Of a DNA stretch of 64,000 nt, positions 17,587 through 26,195 are shown piece by piece (the first letter of the stretch is position 1; every line of letters begins with the position of its first letter). The stretch is from the NCBI RefSeq assembly GCF_042433515.1, contig NZ_JBHLVH010000014.1, positions 62,001 to 126,000 of the forward strand. Direction: 5' to 3'. The stretch comes from Kytococcus schroeteri. GTDB lineage: Bacteria > Actinomycetota > Actinomycetes > Actinomycetales > Dermatophilaceae. The notes under the pieces are model-generated. The model had not been told where the DNA came from and searched no databases. It saw only the letters and a program-made list of their open reading frames with translations. The position numbers and the translations under genes were made by a program.

Positions 17587-17626
17587 CCAATCCCAGCCCA
17601 TCCCGCTGCTCAGCAAGGAAACAGCC

Positions 17627-17839
17627 ATGGCCCGTCCCCAGAACCCCGAGCGCGACCGGACCCCGCTTCCCAAGGGGCCCGACTACGACACGTACTACGA
17701 CCCGCGAAAGCAGTTCAAGGTCCACCCGGACATCCTTGGAAGCCCTGCCCCCATGCCCCGCACGGTCAAGCCCCAGCGCGACAGCACAACGTCCGGGAAC
17801 TCCGGGGGAGGCACCCCTGAGACGCCCGCGTGCGGCTGA
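17627..17839 (+). CDS. Small proline-rich hypothetical protein at the end of the island unit
   Basis: 70-residue hydrophilic protein beginning MARPQNPERDRTPLPKGPDY, rich in Pro, Arg, Asp and Gly, with a Gly/Ser/Thr tail and no predicted fold. ATG 17627 has AAGGAA ahead and lies 40 bp after the triple-domain gene, so it is probably co-transcribed with it. It ends four bases before the convergent crtEb stop. No function can be assigned. Confidence 0.5.
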   Translation: MARPQNPERDRTPLPKGPDYDTYYDPRKQFKVHPDILGSPAPMPRTVKPQRDSTTSGNSGGGTPETPACG

Positions 17840-17843
17840 CCGG

Positions 17844-18713
17844 TCAGCCGGACCCCACTGTGCCGGCCAGCAGCACCATCGTCACCACGAAGCCGGCCAG
17901 GTAGTTGAGCCACAGGAACCTCGCCCACCCGCGGTGCGCCTCCTCGCACCGTGGGTCGGGCAGGTTCCGGAACGGCGCCACGTTGGCCACGTAGGCCAGG
18001 GGCACCACGGCCAGCAGCGTGTAGGGGAGTGGAGCGGCCAGCATCAGCCCGGCGGCCAGCACGTACAGCCCCGTCGAGACGCGCACCGTCGCCCGCGCGC
18101 CGAGCACCGTGGCGATGGACCCGATGCCGGCCGCCCGGTCGGCGGTCACGTCCTGCACCGCGCCGAAGGCGTGGCTGGCCATGGACCACGCGAAGAACGC
18201 CGCCAGCACCGCCCAGCCCACGCCCGGCACGGGCCCGCCCGGCACCAGCGCGCCCACCACCGCGGGCCCCACGAAGTGCGTGGCCGAGGTGGCCGAGTCC
18301 AGGAAGGGCACCTCCTTGAACCGCAGCCCGGCCCACGAGTACGCCACCACCGCGAACATCGTCACCGCCAGCGCCACCCCGGAGGCCACCGTCCCCGCGG
18401 CCAGCAGCGCCACCACGAACGGCACGCACCCCAGCACCGAGGCGGCCAGGATGGCCCGGTGGTGCGCCGTATCGGCCAGCGCGCCCTCCACGCCGCCCTT
18501 GCGCGGGTTGAGCAGGTCCGAGGCGTGGTCGAACACGTCGTTGATGCCGTACATGGCCAGGTTGTAGGGCACCGCGAAGAACAGCACGCCCACCCAGAAC
18601 ACCCAGTCGCTCCACGAGCCACCGGCCAGCAGGTACGCCGCGCCAAAGGGATAGGCCGTGTTCACCCACGAGACGGGCCGCGCGGTCCAGAACAGCGTCC
18701 GCAGCAGGCTCAC
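17844..18713 (-). CDS. crtEb: UbiA-family prenyltransferase, lycopene elongase type
   Basis: 289-residue membrane prenyltransferase with about eight hydrophobic helices. The first Asp-rich prenyl-diphosphate site is NDVFDHASDLLNPRKGG (about residues 57-73) and the second is VQDVTADRAAGIGSIAT. In corynebacterial C50 carotenoid synthesis CrtEb adds dimethylallyl units to both ends of lycopene, giving flavuxanthin. Position at the end of crtB-crtI-crtYe-crtYf and the GTGA overlap with crtYf support the assignment. The plain UbiA family also includes quinone enzymes, but the context favours the carotenoid role. Confidence 0.85.
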   Translation of the reverse strand: MSLLRTLFWTARPVSWVNTAYPFGAAYLLAGGSWSDWVFWVGVLFFAVPYNLAMYGINDVFDHASDLLNPRKGGVEGALADTAHHRAILAASVLGCVPFVVALLAAGTVASGVALAVTMFAVVAYSWAGLRFKEVPFLDSATSATHFVGPAVVGALVPGGPVPGVGWAVLAAFFAWSMASHAFGAVQDVTADRAAGIGSIATVLGARATVRVSTGLYVLAAGLMLAAPLPYTLLAVVPLAYVANVAPFRNLPDPRCEEAHRGWARFLWLNYLAGFVVTMVLLAGTVGSG

Positions 18714-19024
18714 CGCTCACCTCCCCGCCGCCACGCCAGCCACAACGCCGGCAGGAGCACCAGCGCGGCCACCGCGTACGCGAAGTCCTCCACCGGCGCA
18801 CGCCCCACGAACCACCCCACCAGGTGCGCCCGGTCGTAGCCCACGATGCCCGCAGCGATGATGAGCGAGTCGAACACCGCCGTGAACACCAGGCTCACCG
18901 CCATCGCCAGGCCCGCGGCCAGCACACCGCGGCGCCGCACCGGCCCGGCCACGCCGCGCAGCGCCCACCACGCCACCAGGCCGACGACGGCGAGCACTGC
19001 CAGGTTCACCCACAGGTAGGTCAC
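18710..19024 (-). CDS. crtYf: C50 carotenoid cyclase subunit (CrtYf-like)
   Basis: 104-residue protein with three hydrophobic helices and the segment PVEDFAYAVAALVLLPALW, the PxEDF-type motif of the heterodimeric CrtYe/CrtYf and CrtYg/CrtYh lycopene-type cyclases. With its partner it cyclises the elongated C50 chain. The GTG at 19024 is used: its GTGA overlaps the crtYe stop, and its own stop overlaps the crtEb start. Whether the ring formed is epsilon (decaprenoxanthin) or gamma (sarcinaxanthin) cannot be read from the sequence. Confidence 0.85.
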   Translation of the reverse strand: MTYLWVNLAVLAVVGLVAWWALRGVAGPVRRRGVLAAGLAMAVSLVFTAVFDSLIIAAGIVGYDRAHLVGWFVGRAPVEDFAYAVAALVLLPALWLAWRRGGER

Positions 19025-19365
19025 CGGTGCACCTGCCGCCCTGCACGCTCGCCCCGCGCGGCCAGCACCCGCTCGATGCCGGTGAACACCACCATCGAGA
19101 AGTGGCACAGGAACCACAGGAAGGCCAGCTCCTCCACGGGCAACTCCGGCGCCAGCAGCAGCCCGGTCTGCCACGGCCCCGGCCCACGCATGAAGATGCC
19201 CAGGGCGATGCACACCGCGTCCCAGACCAGGAACATGCCCACGCCCACCACCTGCACCCGCAGCGCGCGCCGCGCATCGGCCCAGAGGTACAGCCGCCAC
19301 CGGCGGTCGATGAGGAGCATCCCCAGCTCAGAGACGGCGATGGCCGCCAGGTACAGCCCCGGCAT
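19021..19365 (-). CDS. crtYe: C50 carotenoid cyclase subunit (CrtYe-like)
   Basis: 114-residue membrane protein with three hydrophobic helices. The motif APELPVEELAFLWFLCH carries the paired acidic residues (PxEEL) typical of this cyclase family, and YLWADARRALRV precedes helix two. It works as a heterodimer with CrtYf. The ATG at 19365 shares its first base with the crtI TGA, a one-base overlap, so the genes are translated in close coupling. Length is normal for the family. Confidence 0.86.
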   Translation of the reverse strand: MPGLYLAAIAVSELGMLLIDRRWRLYLWADARRALRVQVVGVGMFLVWDAVCIALGIFMRGPGPWQTGLLLAPELPVEELAFLWFLCHFSMVVFTGIERVLAARGERAGRQVHR

Positions 19366-21062
19366 CAGGCACCGCCCCCGGTGGCGCGGCCAGCCGCCAC
19401 ACGCCCGCTGGCGCCCACCCAGGTGGCGGGGTCCATGGGCCCCGCGGAGTGGTCGCCCCGCAGCGCCTTGACCACGTTCTGCGCGCTGATGAGGCACATG
19501 GGCAGCCCCACGCCCGGCGCGGTGGTGGCCCCGGCGTAGAGCAACCCGTCCACGTGGCGGCTGGTCACCGGGCCGCGCAGGAAGGCCGACTGCCACAGCG
19601 TGTGCGCAGGGCCCAGCGCGTTGCCCCGCCAGGCGTTGTACTCGTCCGCGAAGTCCCCGGGTCCGATGGTGCGGCGCACCACCACCCGCTGGGCCAGGTC
19701 GTCGATGCCGGCCCACTCGGCCACCTGCGCGATGGCGTCGTCCACCGCCTGCTCGACGGCCTCGTCACCGGGGCCGCGCGCCCCGTCCGGCCCGATGGCG
19801 CCGCGCCCCACCGAGGTGCCGTCCGCAGCATCGGGGGAGACGGGCACCAGCACGAAGAGGTTCTCGTGCCCCGCCGGCGCCACGGAGGGGTCGGTGGCCG
19901 AGGGCATGCACACGTACGCACTGGCCGGGCGGGGGACCGCGGGACAGGTCTGCGCGTCGGGGCCGAACATGGCCGCGAAGTTGGCGTCCCAGTCGGCGGT
20001 GAAGAACAGGTTGTGGTGAGCCAGCTGCGGCAGCCGCCCGCGGACGCCCAGCAGCGCGAGCACCGCCCCCGGCCCGGAGGTGCGCCGCGCCCAGGCCGCG
20101 TGGTCCACCGTGCGCAGGTGCGGCGGCAGCAGCGCGGTCTCCGTGTGGTGCAGGTCGGCGCAGCTCACCACCACGTCGGCCGGCACCACCTCGCCGGAGG
20201 CCAGGCGCACTCCCGTGGCACGGGCCCGGGAGCCCGTGCGGGGGAGCGGCCCGCGGCGCGACCGCCCGGCCCCCGCCTCGTCGGTGGTCACCTCCACCAC
20301 CTCGCAGCCGGTGCGGATCCGCGCGCCGGCCTCCACCGCCACGTCCTCGACGGCCCGCACCAGCGCGGCGAAGCCCCCCATCGGGTAGCGGACACCGTCG
20401 GCCAGGTCCATGTGGCTCATGAGGTGGTACAGGCTCGGCGCCGTGCGTGGCGTGGCCGCCAGGAAGACCGCCGGGTAGCCCAGCACCTGCCGCAGCCGGG
20501 TGTCGTGCACCGTCCGCGCGACCCGCCGGTGCAGAGACTCGCCCAGCAGCCGCGCCAGCACGCCCAGCCGGGGCAGCACGGCCCGCACCGTGGCCAGCGG
20601 CACCCGCCGGAAGGTCGTGTAGAGGAAGTGCGCCAGCGCCAGCTCGTAGCTGCTCCGCGCTGAGTCCAGGTAGCGCCCCAGCGCGGCGCCCGCGCCGGGC
20701 TCCACCGCCTCGAACAGCGCCTCGGCCTCCGCGCGCCCGGTGCGTACCTCCAGCGCCGCCGCGTGGCCCTGGCCGAACACCCGGTAGGCCGGGTCCAGGT
20801 CCACCAGCGGCACCCGGTCGGCCACCGAGGTGCCCATGAGCGCGAAGAAGTGCTCGAACACCTCGGGCATGAGGTACCAGGACGGGCCGGTGTCGAAGCG
20901 CCAGGTGCCCGCCGGGGTGGTGGCCTCCCACGAGCCGGCGCGGCCGCCGGTCACGGCGCGGCGCTCCAGCACGGTGACCTCGTACCCGTCGCGGGCCAGC
21001 AGTCCGGCGGTGGCCAGCCCGGCCGCCCCGGCGCCGATGACGACCGCGCGCCGCCCGCTCAT
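19365..21062 (-). CDS. crtI: Phytoene desaturase (lycopene-forming)
   Basis: 565-residue FAD-dependent desaturase. The N-terminal dinucleotide-binding motif is VVIGAGAAGLATAGLLARDG followed by VTVLERR, then RFDTGPSWYLMPEVFEHFF, a family signature. The C-terminal FAD-contact region contains LLYAGATTAPGVGLPMCL. It converts phytoene to lycopene in four dehydrogenation steps at the membrane. The ATG at 21062 overlaps the crtB stop by four bases. It is somewhat longer than the usual ~510-550 residues because of polar insertions, for example around the ARGPGDEAVEQAVD segment. Confidence 0.93.
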   Translation of the reverse strand: MSGRRAVVIGAGAAGLATAGLLARDGYEVTVLERRAVTGGRAGSWEATTPAGTWRFDTGPSWYLMPEVFEHFFALMGTSVADRVPLVDLDPAYRVFGQGHAAALEVRTGRAEAEALFEAVEPGAGAALGRYLDSARSSYELALAHFLYTTFRRVPLATVRAVLPRLGVLARLLGESLHRRVARTVHDTRLRQVLGYPAVFLAATPRTAPSLYHLMSHMDLADGVRYPMGGFAALVRAVEDVAVEAGARIRTGCEVVEVTTDEAGAGRSRRGPLPRTGSRARATGVRLASGEVVPADVVVSCADLHHTETALLPPHLRTVDHAAWARRTSGPGAVLALLGVRGRLPQLAHHNLFFTADWDANFAAMFGPDAQTCPAVPRPASAYVCMPSATDPSVAPAGHENLFVLVPVSPDAADGTSVGRGAIGPDGARGPGDEAVEQAVDDAIAQVAEWAGIDDLAQRVVVRRTIGPGDFADEYNAWRGNALGPAHTLWQSAFLRGPVTSRHVDGLLYAGATTAPGVGLPMCLISAQNVVKALRGDHSAGPMDPATWVGASGRVAAGRATGGGA

Positions 21063-21949
21063 CGCCGCACCCGCTCGCGCAGGGCGGCCCGCGCCACGAT
21101 GCCGGCCTTCACCGCATCGGGCACGCGCACCCGCCGCCGGCGCAGCTCGGCCGCCGGCGTGGCCGCGATGCGGTCGGTGAGCGCGGCGTACAGGTCGTGG
21201 CAGGCGCGCACGGCCGCCCGGCTGGAGCCCGGCAGACCGCCGATGACGGCCTCGGCCGCCGCGAGGTCCGCCCGCACCCGTGCCACGGCGGCGTCCCGGT
21301 CGGCATCGGTGAACACGGCCCCGGCCCCCGGCAGGTAGGTGCGCCCCCGCCCGTCGGTGTCCTCGGCCAGGTCGCGCAGGAAGTTCACCTGCTGGAAGGC
21401 CGCGCCCAGCCGCCGCGCGCCCTCGTCCAGGTGCGACGCCGGCGCCACCGGGGCGGGCGCGGCGTCGGTGGTGAAGATCCGCACGCACATGAGCCCCACC
21501 ACCTCGGCCGAGCCGTGCACGTACTGCGCCAGCGAGGCGTCGTCGTGCGCGGCCACGTGCAGGTCCGCCCGCATCGAGGCGTAGAAGGGGCGCACCAGGT
21601 CGGCCCCGATGCCGGTGGCCCGCGCCGCGTCGGCGAAGGCGTGCACCACCGGGTCGGTGGAGTACCCGCACCCCAGGGCCCGCAGGGTGCGGTGCTCGTG
21701 CTCGTCGAGGGCGTCGGCCACCGCATCCACGCCCAGGCCCGCCCCGGCCGCGGCGCCGTCCACCACCTCGTCGGCCATGCGCACCAGTGCGTACAGGGAC
21801 CGCACGCGCTGCCGCACAGGGTGCCCGAGCAGCCGCGAGGCGGCACCGAACGAGGTGGAGTAGTGGGCGATGACGCGCTCGGCGGCAGCGTGCGAGGCGG
21901 CCGTGTGGTCCGCGAGCGCCCGCCGCGCGAGCAGCTCGGGGGAGGTCAT
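21059..21949 (-). CDS. crtB: Phytoene synthase
   Basis: 296-residue head-to-head prenyl synthase that joins two geranylgeranyl diphosphates into phytoene. The substrate-Mg sites are visible as VRMADEVVDG (about residues 56-65) and NFLRDLAEDTDGRGRTYLPG (about 193-212). It is the first gene of the five-gene crt operon and is divergent from the ceramidase gene across 126 bp. No geranylgeranyl diphosphate synthase (crtE) is in the window, so the substrate must come from an unlinked gene. Confidence 0.93.
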   Translation of the reverse strand: MTSPELLARRALADHTAASHAAAERVIAHYSTSFGAASRLLGHPVRQRVRSLYALVRMADEVVDGAAAGAGLGVDAVADALDEHEHRTLRALGCGYSTDPVVHAFADAARATGIGADLVRPFYASMRADLHVAAHDDASLAQYVHGSAEVVGLMCVRIFTTDAAPAPVAPASHLDEGARRLGAAFQQVNFLRDLAEDTDGRGRTYLPGAGAVFTDADRDAAVARVRADLAAAEAVIGGLPGSSRAAVRACHDLYAALTDRIAATPAAELRRRRVRVPDAVKAGIVARAALRERVRR

Positions 21950-22075
21950 GCGCCCATCGTCACATGCCCGGGATCTTGGGCAATTCTTGACCCACCATCG
22001 GTGAAATCCGTGTCACCCTGTGCCGCGTACCCCTCACCGCCGCCGACGCAGGCGGCCCACCCACAGGAGCCAGTG

Positions 22076-24124
22076 ATGTCAGCACCGCATCAGCAGTCCT
22101 CCCAGCCCTCCCGCCGCGCCGTCCTGGCGGGCGCCGGCGCCGCCACCGCCGTGGGCCTGGCGGCCGGTGGCACCGCGCCGACCGCCGCCTCGGCCGCGAC
22201 CCCGAGCGCCGACGGCGCCTACAAGGTGGGCGCCGGCATCGCCGACGTCACCGGCCCCGTGGCCGAGAACGGGATGATGGGCTACTCCTCGCTGGAGCAG
22301 CAGGCCACCGGGCTGCACATGCGCCTGATGGCCCGTGCCTTCGTGGTGGTGGACTCCGCCGGCGGCCGCCTGGGCTGGGTGGTGGTGGACCACGGGGTGA
22401 TCTCCGTGGCCGCCCACCGCGAGGTCGTCCGGCGCCTGGCCGCCCGACACCCCGGCACGTGGGACGTGCAGAACCTCATGGTCACCTGCACGCACACCCA
22501 CGCCAGCGTCGGCGGCTGCACGCACGACGTCATCTACAACCTGGCCACCTACGGGTTCCAGGAGCAGGCCTTCGAGGCGCTGGTCGAGGGCATCGTCACC
22601 GCCGTGGAGCGCGCCCAGGCCTCGCTGGCCGCCGGGAGCATCCACATCGGGCGCACCGAGCTGCACGACGCCTCCCGCAACCGCTCCCTGACGGCGTTCG
22701 AGGCCAACCCGGCCGCCGACCGCGCGCACTTCCCCGGCGGCATCGACCCGACCGTGCTGGTGCTGCGCTTCCGGCAGGGGACCCGTGACATCGGCATGCT
22801 CAACTGGTACCCCACCCACGGCACCTCGCTGACCAACACCAACACGCTGGTCTCCGGGGACAACAAGGGCTATGCCGCGTGGTCGTGGGAGCGGGAGCTG
22901 CTCGGGCAGGACCCGCTGGACCCGCGCCCCCGGTTCGTCGCGGCCTTCGCGCAGTCCAACTCCGGGGACATGACGCCCAACCTGGCGCTCAAGCCGGGCA
23001 CCGGCCCCACCGACGACGAGTTCGAGAACATGCGCATCATCGGCGCCCGCCAGCGCGATGCCGCCCACCGCGCCTGGGAGGGGGCCACCGAGGTCGTCAC
23101 CGGCCCGGTCGGTGCCCGCACCCGGTACGTGGACATGGATGCGGTACGCATCGACGCCCGCTTCACCCCGGAGGGCAAGCCCGCCCGCACCGCGCCGGCC
23201 GTGCTCGGCGAGTCGATGCTGGCCGGGTCCACCGAGGACGGCCCGGGCCCGGACATCTTCAAGGAGGGCGTGCACTGGCCGGTGAAGGTGCCGGGGGAGA
23301 CCCCGGACTGGGTGGCCGACGTGCAGTACCCCAAGGTGGGGCTGGTGCCGGTGGGCCTGGCCGATGCCGCCCCCTCGCGCCTGGCCGTCACCGTGGCTCG
23401 CATCGGCCAGCTGTGGATCGTGGGCATCCCGGCCGAGGTCACCATTGTGGCCGGCCTGCGCCTGCGTCAGCAGGTGGCCGAGGCCGTGGGCGCGCGCCTG
23501 GACGACGTGGTGGTGCAGGGCTACACCAACGGCTACTCCCAGTACGTCACCACCCCGCAGGAGTACGACACCCAGGAGTACGAGGGTGGTTCCACGCTCT
23601 TCGGCCGCTGGACGCTGTGCGCCTACCAGCAGGAGACCTCGCGCCTGGCCACTGCGCTCAAGACCGGCGCCACCGTCGATGCCGGGGCCGCCCCGGTGTC
23701 CAACCCGGCCGGCATGGCGGACTTCCAGACCGACGTGGTGTTCGACAGCCCCCACTCCGGCAAGCCGTACGGCGGCGTCATCACCGAGCCGAAGGACACC
23801 GCGCGCGGTGCCACGGTCTCGGCGGTGTTCGTCACCGGCCACCCCAAGAACGGCCTGCTGCTGGGAGGCACCTTCCTGGAGGTGCAGCGCCGCACGGCCG
23901 CCGGCTGGGTGACCGAGCGCGTGGACACCGACTTCGACACCCGCTACCGCTGGAAGCGCACCAACGGTGCGCTCGGGTACTCCACGGCCACCATCGAGTG
24001 GGACGTGCCCGCCGACGTCACGGCAGGGGAGTACCGCATCCTGCACCGCGGACACCACAAGAACGGGTGGACGGGCAAGATCGCGGCCTTCCAGGGCATC
24101 ACGATGCCCTTCCGGGTGAGCTGA
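22076..24124 (+). CDS. Neutral/alkaline ceramidase, Tat-exported
   Basis: 682-residue secreted ceramidase that would hydrolyse the amide bond of ceramide to sphingosine and fatty acid. The N terminus has a twin-arginine signal (PSRRAVLAGAGAAT then an Ala-rich stretch ending about residue 40), so the folded enzyme is probably exported by the TatAC system encoded at 40622-41820. Zn-binding is suggested by VTCTHTHASVGG, and the catalytic serine region by AQSNSGDMTPNLAL. The C-terminal immunoglobulin-like domain follows. ATG 22076 has AGGAGC ahead. The substrate is not made by most bacteria, so host or environmental lipid use is likely. Confidence 0.9.
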   Translation: MSAPHQQSSQPSRRAVLAGAGAATAVGLAAGGTAPTAASAATPSADGAYKVGAGIADVTGPVAENGMMGYSSLEQQATGLHMRLMARAFVVVDSAGGRLGWVVVDHGVISVAAHREVVRRLAARHPGTWDVQNLMVTCTHTHASVGGCTHDVIYNLATYGFQEQAFEALVEGIVTAVERAQASLAAGSIHIGRTELHDASRNRSLTAFEANPAADRAHFPGGIDPTVLVLRFRQGTRDIGMLNWYPTHGTSLTNTNTLVSGDNKGYAAWSWERELLGQDPLDPRPRFVAAFAQSNSGDMTPNLALKPGTGPTDDEFENMRIIGARQRDAAHRAWEGATEVVTGPVGARTRYVDMDAVRIDARFTPEGKPARTAPAVLGESMLAGSTEDGPGPDIFKEGVHWPVKVPGETPDWVADVQYPKVGLVPVGLADAAPSRLAVTVARIGQLWIVGIPAEVTIVAGLRLRQQVAEAVGARLDDVVVQGYTNGYSQYVTTPQEYDTQEYEGGSTLFGRWTLCAYQQETSRLATALKTGATVDAGAAPVSNPAGMADFQTDVVFDSPHSGKPYGGVITEPKDTARGATVSAVFVTGHPKNGLLLGGTFLEVQRRTAAGWVTERVDTDFDTRYRWKRTNGALGYSTATIEWDVPADVTAGEYRILHRGHHKNGWTGKIAAFQGITMPFRVS

Positions 24125-24142
24125 CAGGCTGGCGCACCGCAG

Positions 24143-24175
24143 GGGCCCCGCACCTCACGCCGAGGTGCGGGGCCC
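24143..24175 (+). terminator. Terminator hairpin after the ceramidase gene
   Basis: Perfect 14-base arms GGGCCCCGCACCTC and GAGGTGCGGGGCCC around a five-base loop, 18 bases after the stop. The same hairpin sequence recurs at 26149-26181 (see finding). Confidence 0.85.
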
Positions 24176-24346
24176 GTCGCGTGGGCGCCATGTCCACCGA
24201 AGGTTTCCTCCGGGATTCTCTCACCCGCCTCACAGAATCGGATTGCCGCAACACAATCGTCACGCATCCTTCCCCTGTCATCCGGACGGGGCTATCTTCA
24301 ATGCACCACACACAGCGGTACCATCGCCTCGGGGAAGGGGAATGCC

Positions 24347-25090
24347 GTGTAGTCACGATTCGGCCTCGCGGTCGCAGGGGTCCTCGCCGGAACCCTCACG
24401 TCCACGGCGTCCGTATCGGAGCGGTCTCCGTCGGAAGCGGACGCCAGCACCACCGCACAGCAGATGGGGCGCTCCACCCAGGACGTCACCTCCTACGCCG
24501 ACGGTCAAGGCACCTTCGCCCAGGTCGTCAGTGACTTGTCCAGCGCCCATCCAGACGGCTTCGTCGACGCGGTCTGGGACGGACCCGACTCCCGGGCCAC
24601 GCTCATCGAGGTCCACCGGTCGATCCTGAGCGAGGCGCGCCGTGCCGCGGGGAACCAGGCCAGGTACGTGGTGGCCTCCGACCGCCCGAGCGCCGAACGT
24701 CGCGCACAGATCGAGCACGAGGTGGTGGAGCAGGCAGCCACGCTCATCGAGGGACGCCACGACGTGTCGACCGAGGTCAGCCCGGGCGCGGAGACCGTCA
24801 CCATCGTGCTGGGCGGGTTCGATGCAGCCTCCACGGCCGATGCCGGTGCGCGGGCGGCGACCGCGCAGCACCTTCTCGAGGGCATCACGCTTCCTGCGGG
24901 CGTCAAGCACGTGCAGGTGACCACCTCGTCCGCCACCAGCGGCCCGGAGTTCGGATCGGGCGGCACCTGGCGAGGCACCTTCTGCACGGCAGGTCTCACG
25001 GCCGCACGCAGCGGCCGGGTGGCCATCACCGGCACGGCACACTGCGGGAGTACCAGTTCCCATGACGGAGCGACTCTCTCCGGGAGCTGA
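24347..25090 (+). pseudogene. Truncated streptogrisin-like secreted serine protease
   Basis: A signal-peptide-like stretch (FGLAVAGVLAGTLTSTA) lies in frame at 24353-24410, but a TAG at 24350-24352 stands immediately before it and directly after a GTG that would make a natural start behind AAGGGG. The frame continues through a propeptide-like region (QVVSDLSSAHPDGFVDAVW, ARYVVASDRPSAERR) into FCTAGLTAARSGRVAITGTAHCGS, the opening of an S1 chymotrypsin-fold protease with its catalytic His in TAHC. It then ends 15 residues later, so the catalytic Asp and Ser are missing. An ATG at 24464 could give a 208-residue product without a signal. A decayed protease gene is the simplest reading. Confidence 0.65.
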
Positions 25091-25092
25091 CC

Positions 25093-25482
25093 ATGAACAC
25101 CACCCACCGCACCGTCTTCAAAGCCGCGCTGGCCCTGGGCATCGGAGTCCTCACGGCGGGGTGCACCCCGTCGGGGGACGGCCCGACGTTCGGCACCTGG
25201 TCGACCCCGTGGAGTCACTCGGACCGCGGATACACGGGCACGTTCACCGACCGCGAGGGGTGCCTCCACGTCACCGTGGAGGGGACCGACCACGTGGCCG
25301 TCCTGCCTGGGGGAAGCTCCGTGGAGGACGGCACCGTGAAGACTCCCGACGACGCGTTCGCCCTCGACTCCGAGGTGACCGTCGGCGGAGCCGGATTCCC
25401 CACCGACGAGGCTCACGAGGTGACCCAGTTCGAACTGCCCGAGGCCTGCGGCAGCCCCCAGGACGTCTGGATCGTGACCTGA
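25093..25482 (+). CDS. Small predicted lipoprotein
   Basis: 129-residue protein with a lipoprotein signal peptide (ALALGIGVLTAGC; the lipidated Cys is about residue 24). The mature part, about 105 residues, has TWSTPWSHSDRGYTGTFTD, HVTVEGTDHVAVLPGGSS and a C-terminal CGSPQDVWIV, and looks beta-rich. It starts two bases after the protease remnant stop with GGGAG ahead, so the pair was probably one transcript. I do not recognise the family. Confidence 0.65.
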   Translation: MNTTHRTVFKAALALGIGVLTAGCTPSGDGPTFGTWSTPWSHSDRGYTGTFTDREGCLHVTVEGTDHVAVLPGGSSVEDGTVKTPDDAFALDSEVTVGGAGFPTDEAHEVTQFELPEACGSPQDVWIVT

Positions 25483-25621
25483 CCAGACGGCCACCCCGCG
25501 GGCCCTGCCCCCGTCTCCGGGTGCGGGACCCACAGCGTTCATACCGGGCACTCCTCGCCGGGGGCACAGGCAAGCCTCAGCGAGGGTGCCGGGAAGGTCG
25601 CACGCACCTACGCTCGGCGCC

Positions 25622-26128
25622 ATGAAGATCCCCGAGAGCCTCGTGCCCGCCTTCGAGAAGCAGATCACCCTGGAGTTCCGGGCCGCGCTGACCTACCGGC
25701 AGCTCGCCATCGAGATGGCCGCCCAGAGCCTGCCGGGCACGGCCGCGTGGTTCACCCGGCAGGCCGACGAGGAGGTGCTGCACGCCCAGCGCTTCATCGA
25801 CCACGTGCTCGACCGCGGCGGGCGCCCCGTCATCGGCGAGGTGCCGGCCCAGCAGCCGCTCACCAACCCCACCCCGCTGGAGGCCTTCCGCGCCGCGCTC
25901 GCCCACGAGGAGAAGGTGTCGGCCGCCATCCGCGAGCTCTACGTGGCCACTGAGGCCGCCGGCGACCTGGACTCCCGCCCGCTGCTCAACGAGTTCGTCG
26001 CCGAGCAGGTGGAGGAGGAGGCCACGGTCGGCGAGGTGCTCTCCGCCCTGGAGCGCGTGGGCGACGACGGCCCGGGCCTGCTGCGCATCGACGCGGACCT
26101 GGCCAGCCGGGGCACCACCGGCGCCTGA
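25622..26128 (+). CDS. Ferritin-like iron storage protein
   Basis: 168-residue bacterial non-haem ferritin. The ferroxidase-centre residues fall in the expected places: Glu in ITLEFRAALTY, the Glu-x-x-His pair in QADEEVLHAQRFIDH, Glu in LAHEEKVSAAI, and the Glu/Gln pair in NEFVAEQVEEEATV. It oxidises Fe(II) and stores Fe(III) in a 24-mer cage. ATG 25622 is seven bases behind TACGCT, a leaderless-type start. It stands alone between the lipoprotein and the peptidase gene, with a terminator hairpin at 26148. Confidence 0.92.
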   Translation: MKIPESLVPAFEKQITLEFRAALTYRQLAIEMAAQSLPGTAAWFTRQADEEVLHAQRFIDHVLDRGGRPVIGEVPAQQPLTNPTPLEAFRAALAHEEKVSAAIRELYVATEAAGDLDSRPLLNEFVAEQVEEEATVGEVLSALERVGDDGPGLLRIDADLASRGTTGA

Positions 26129-26147
26129 GCCGACCCCGTCGCGCCCA

Positions 26148-26182
26148 CGGGCCCCGCACCTCCCGGCGAGGTGCGGGGCCCG
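26148..26182 (+). terminator. Terminator hairpin after the ferritin gene
   Basis: Perfect 15-base arms (core GGGCCCCGCACCTC) around a five-base loop, about 20 bases after the ferritin stop and directly before the M20 peptidase promoter. It is the second copy of the hairpin found at 24143. Confidence 0.85.
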
Positions 26183-26195
26183 TAGCGTGGAGGCC

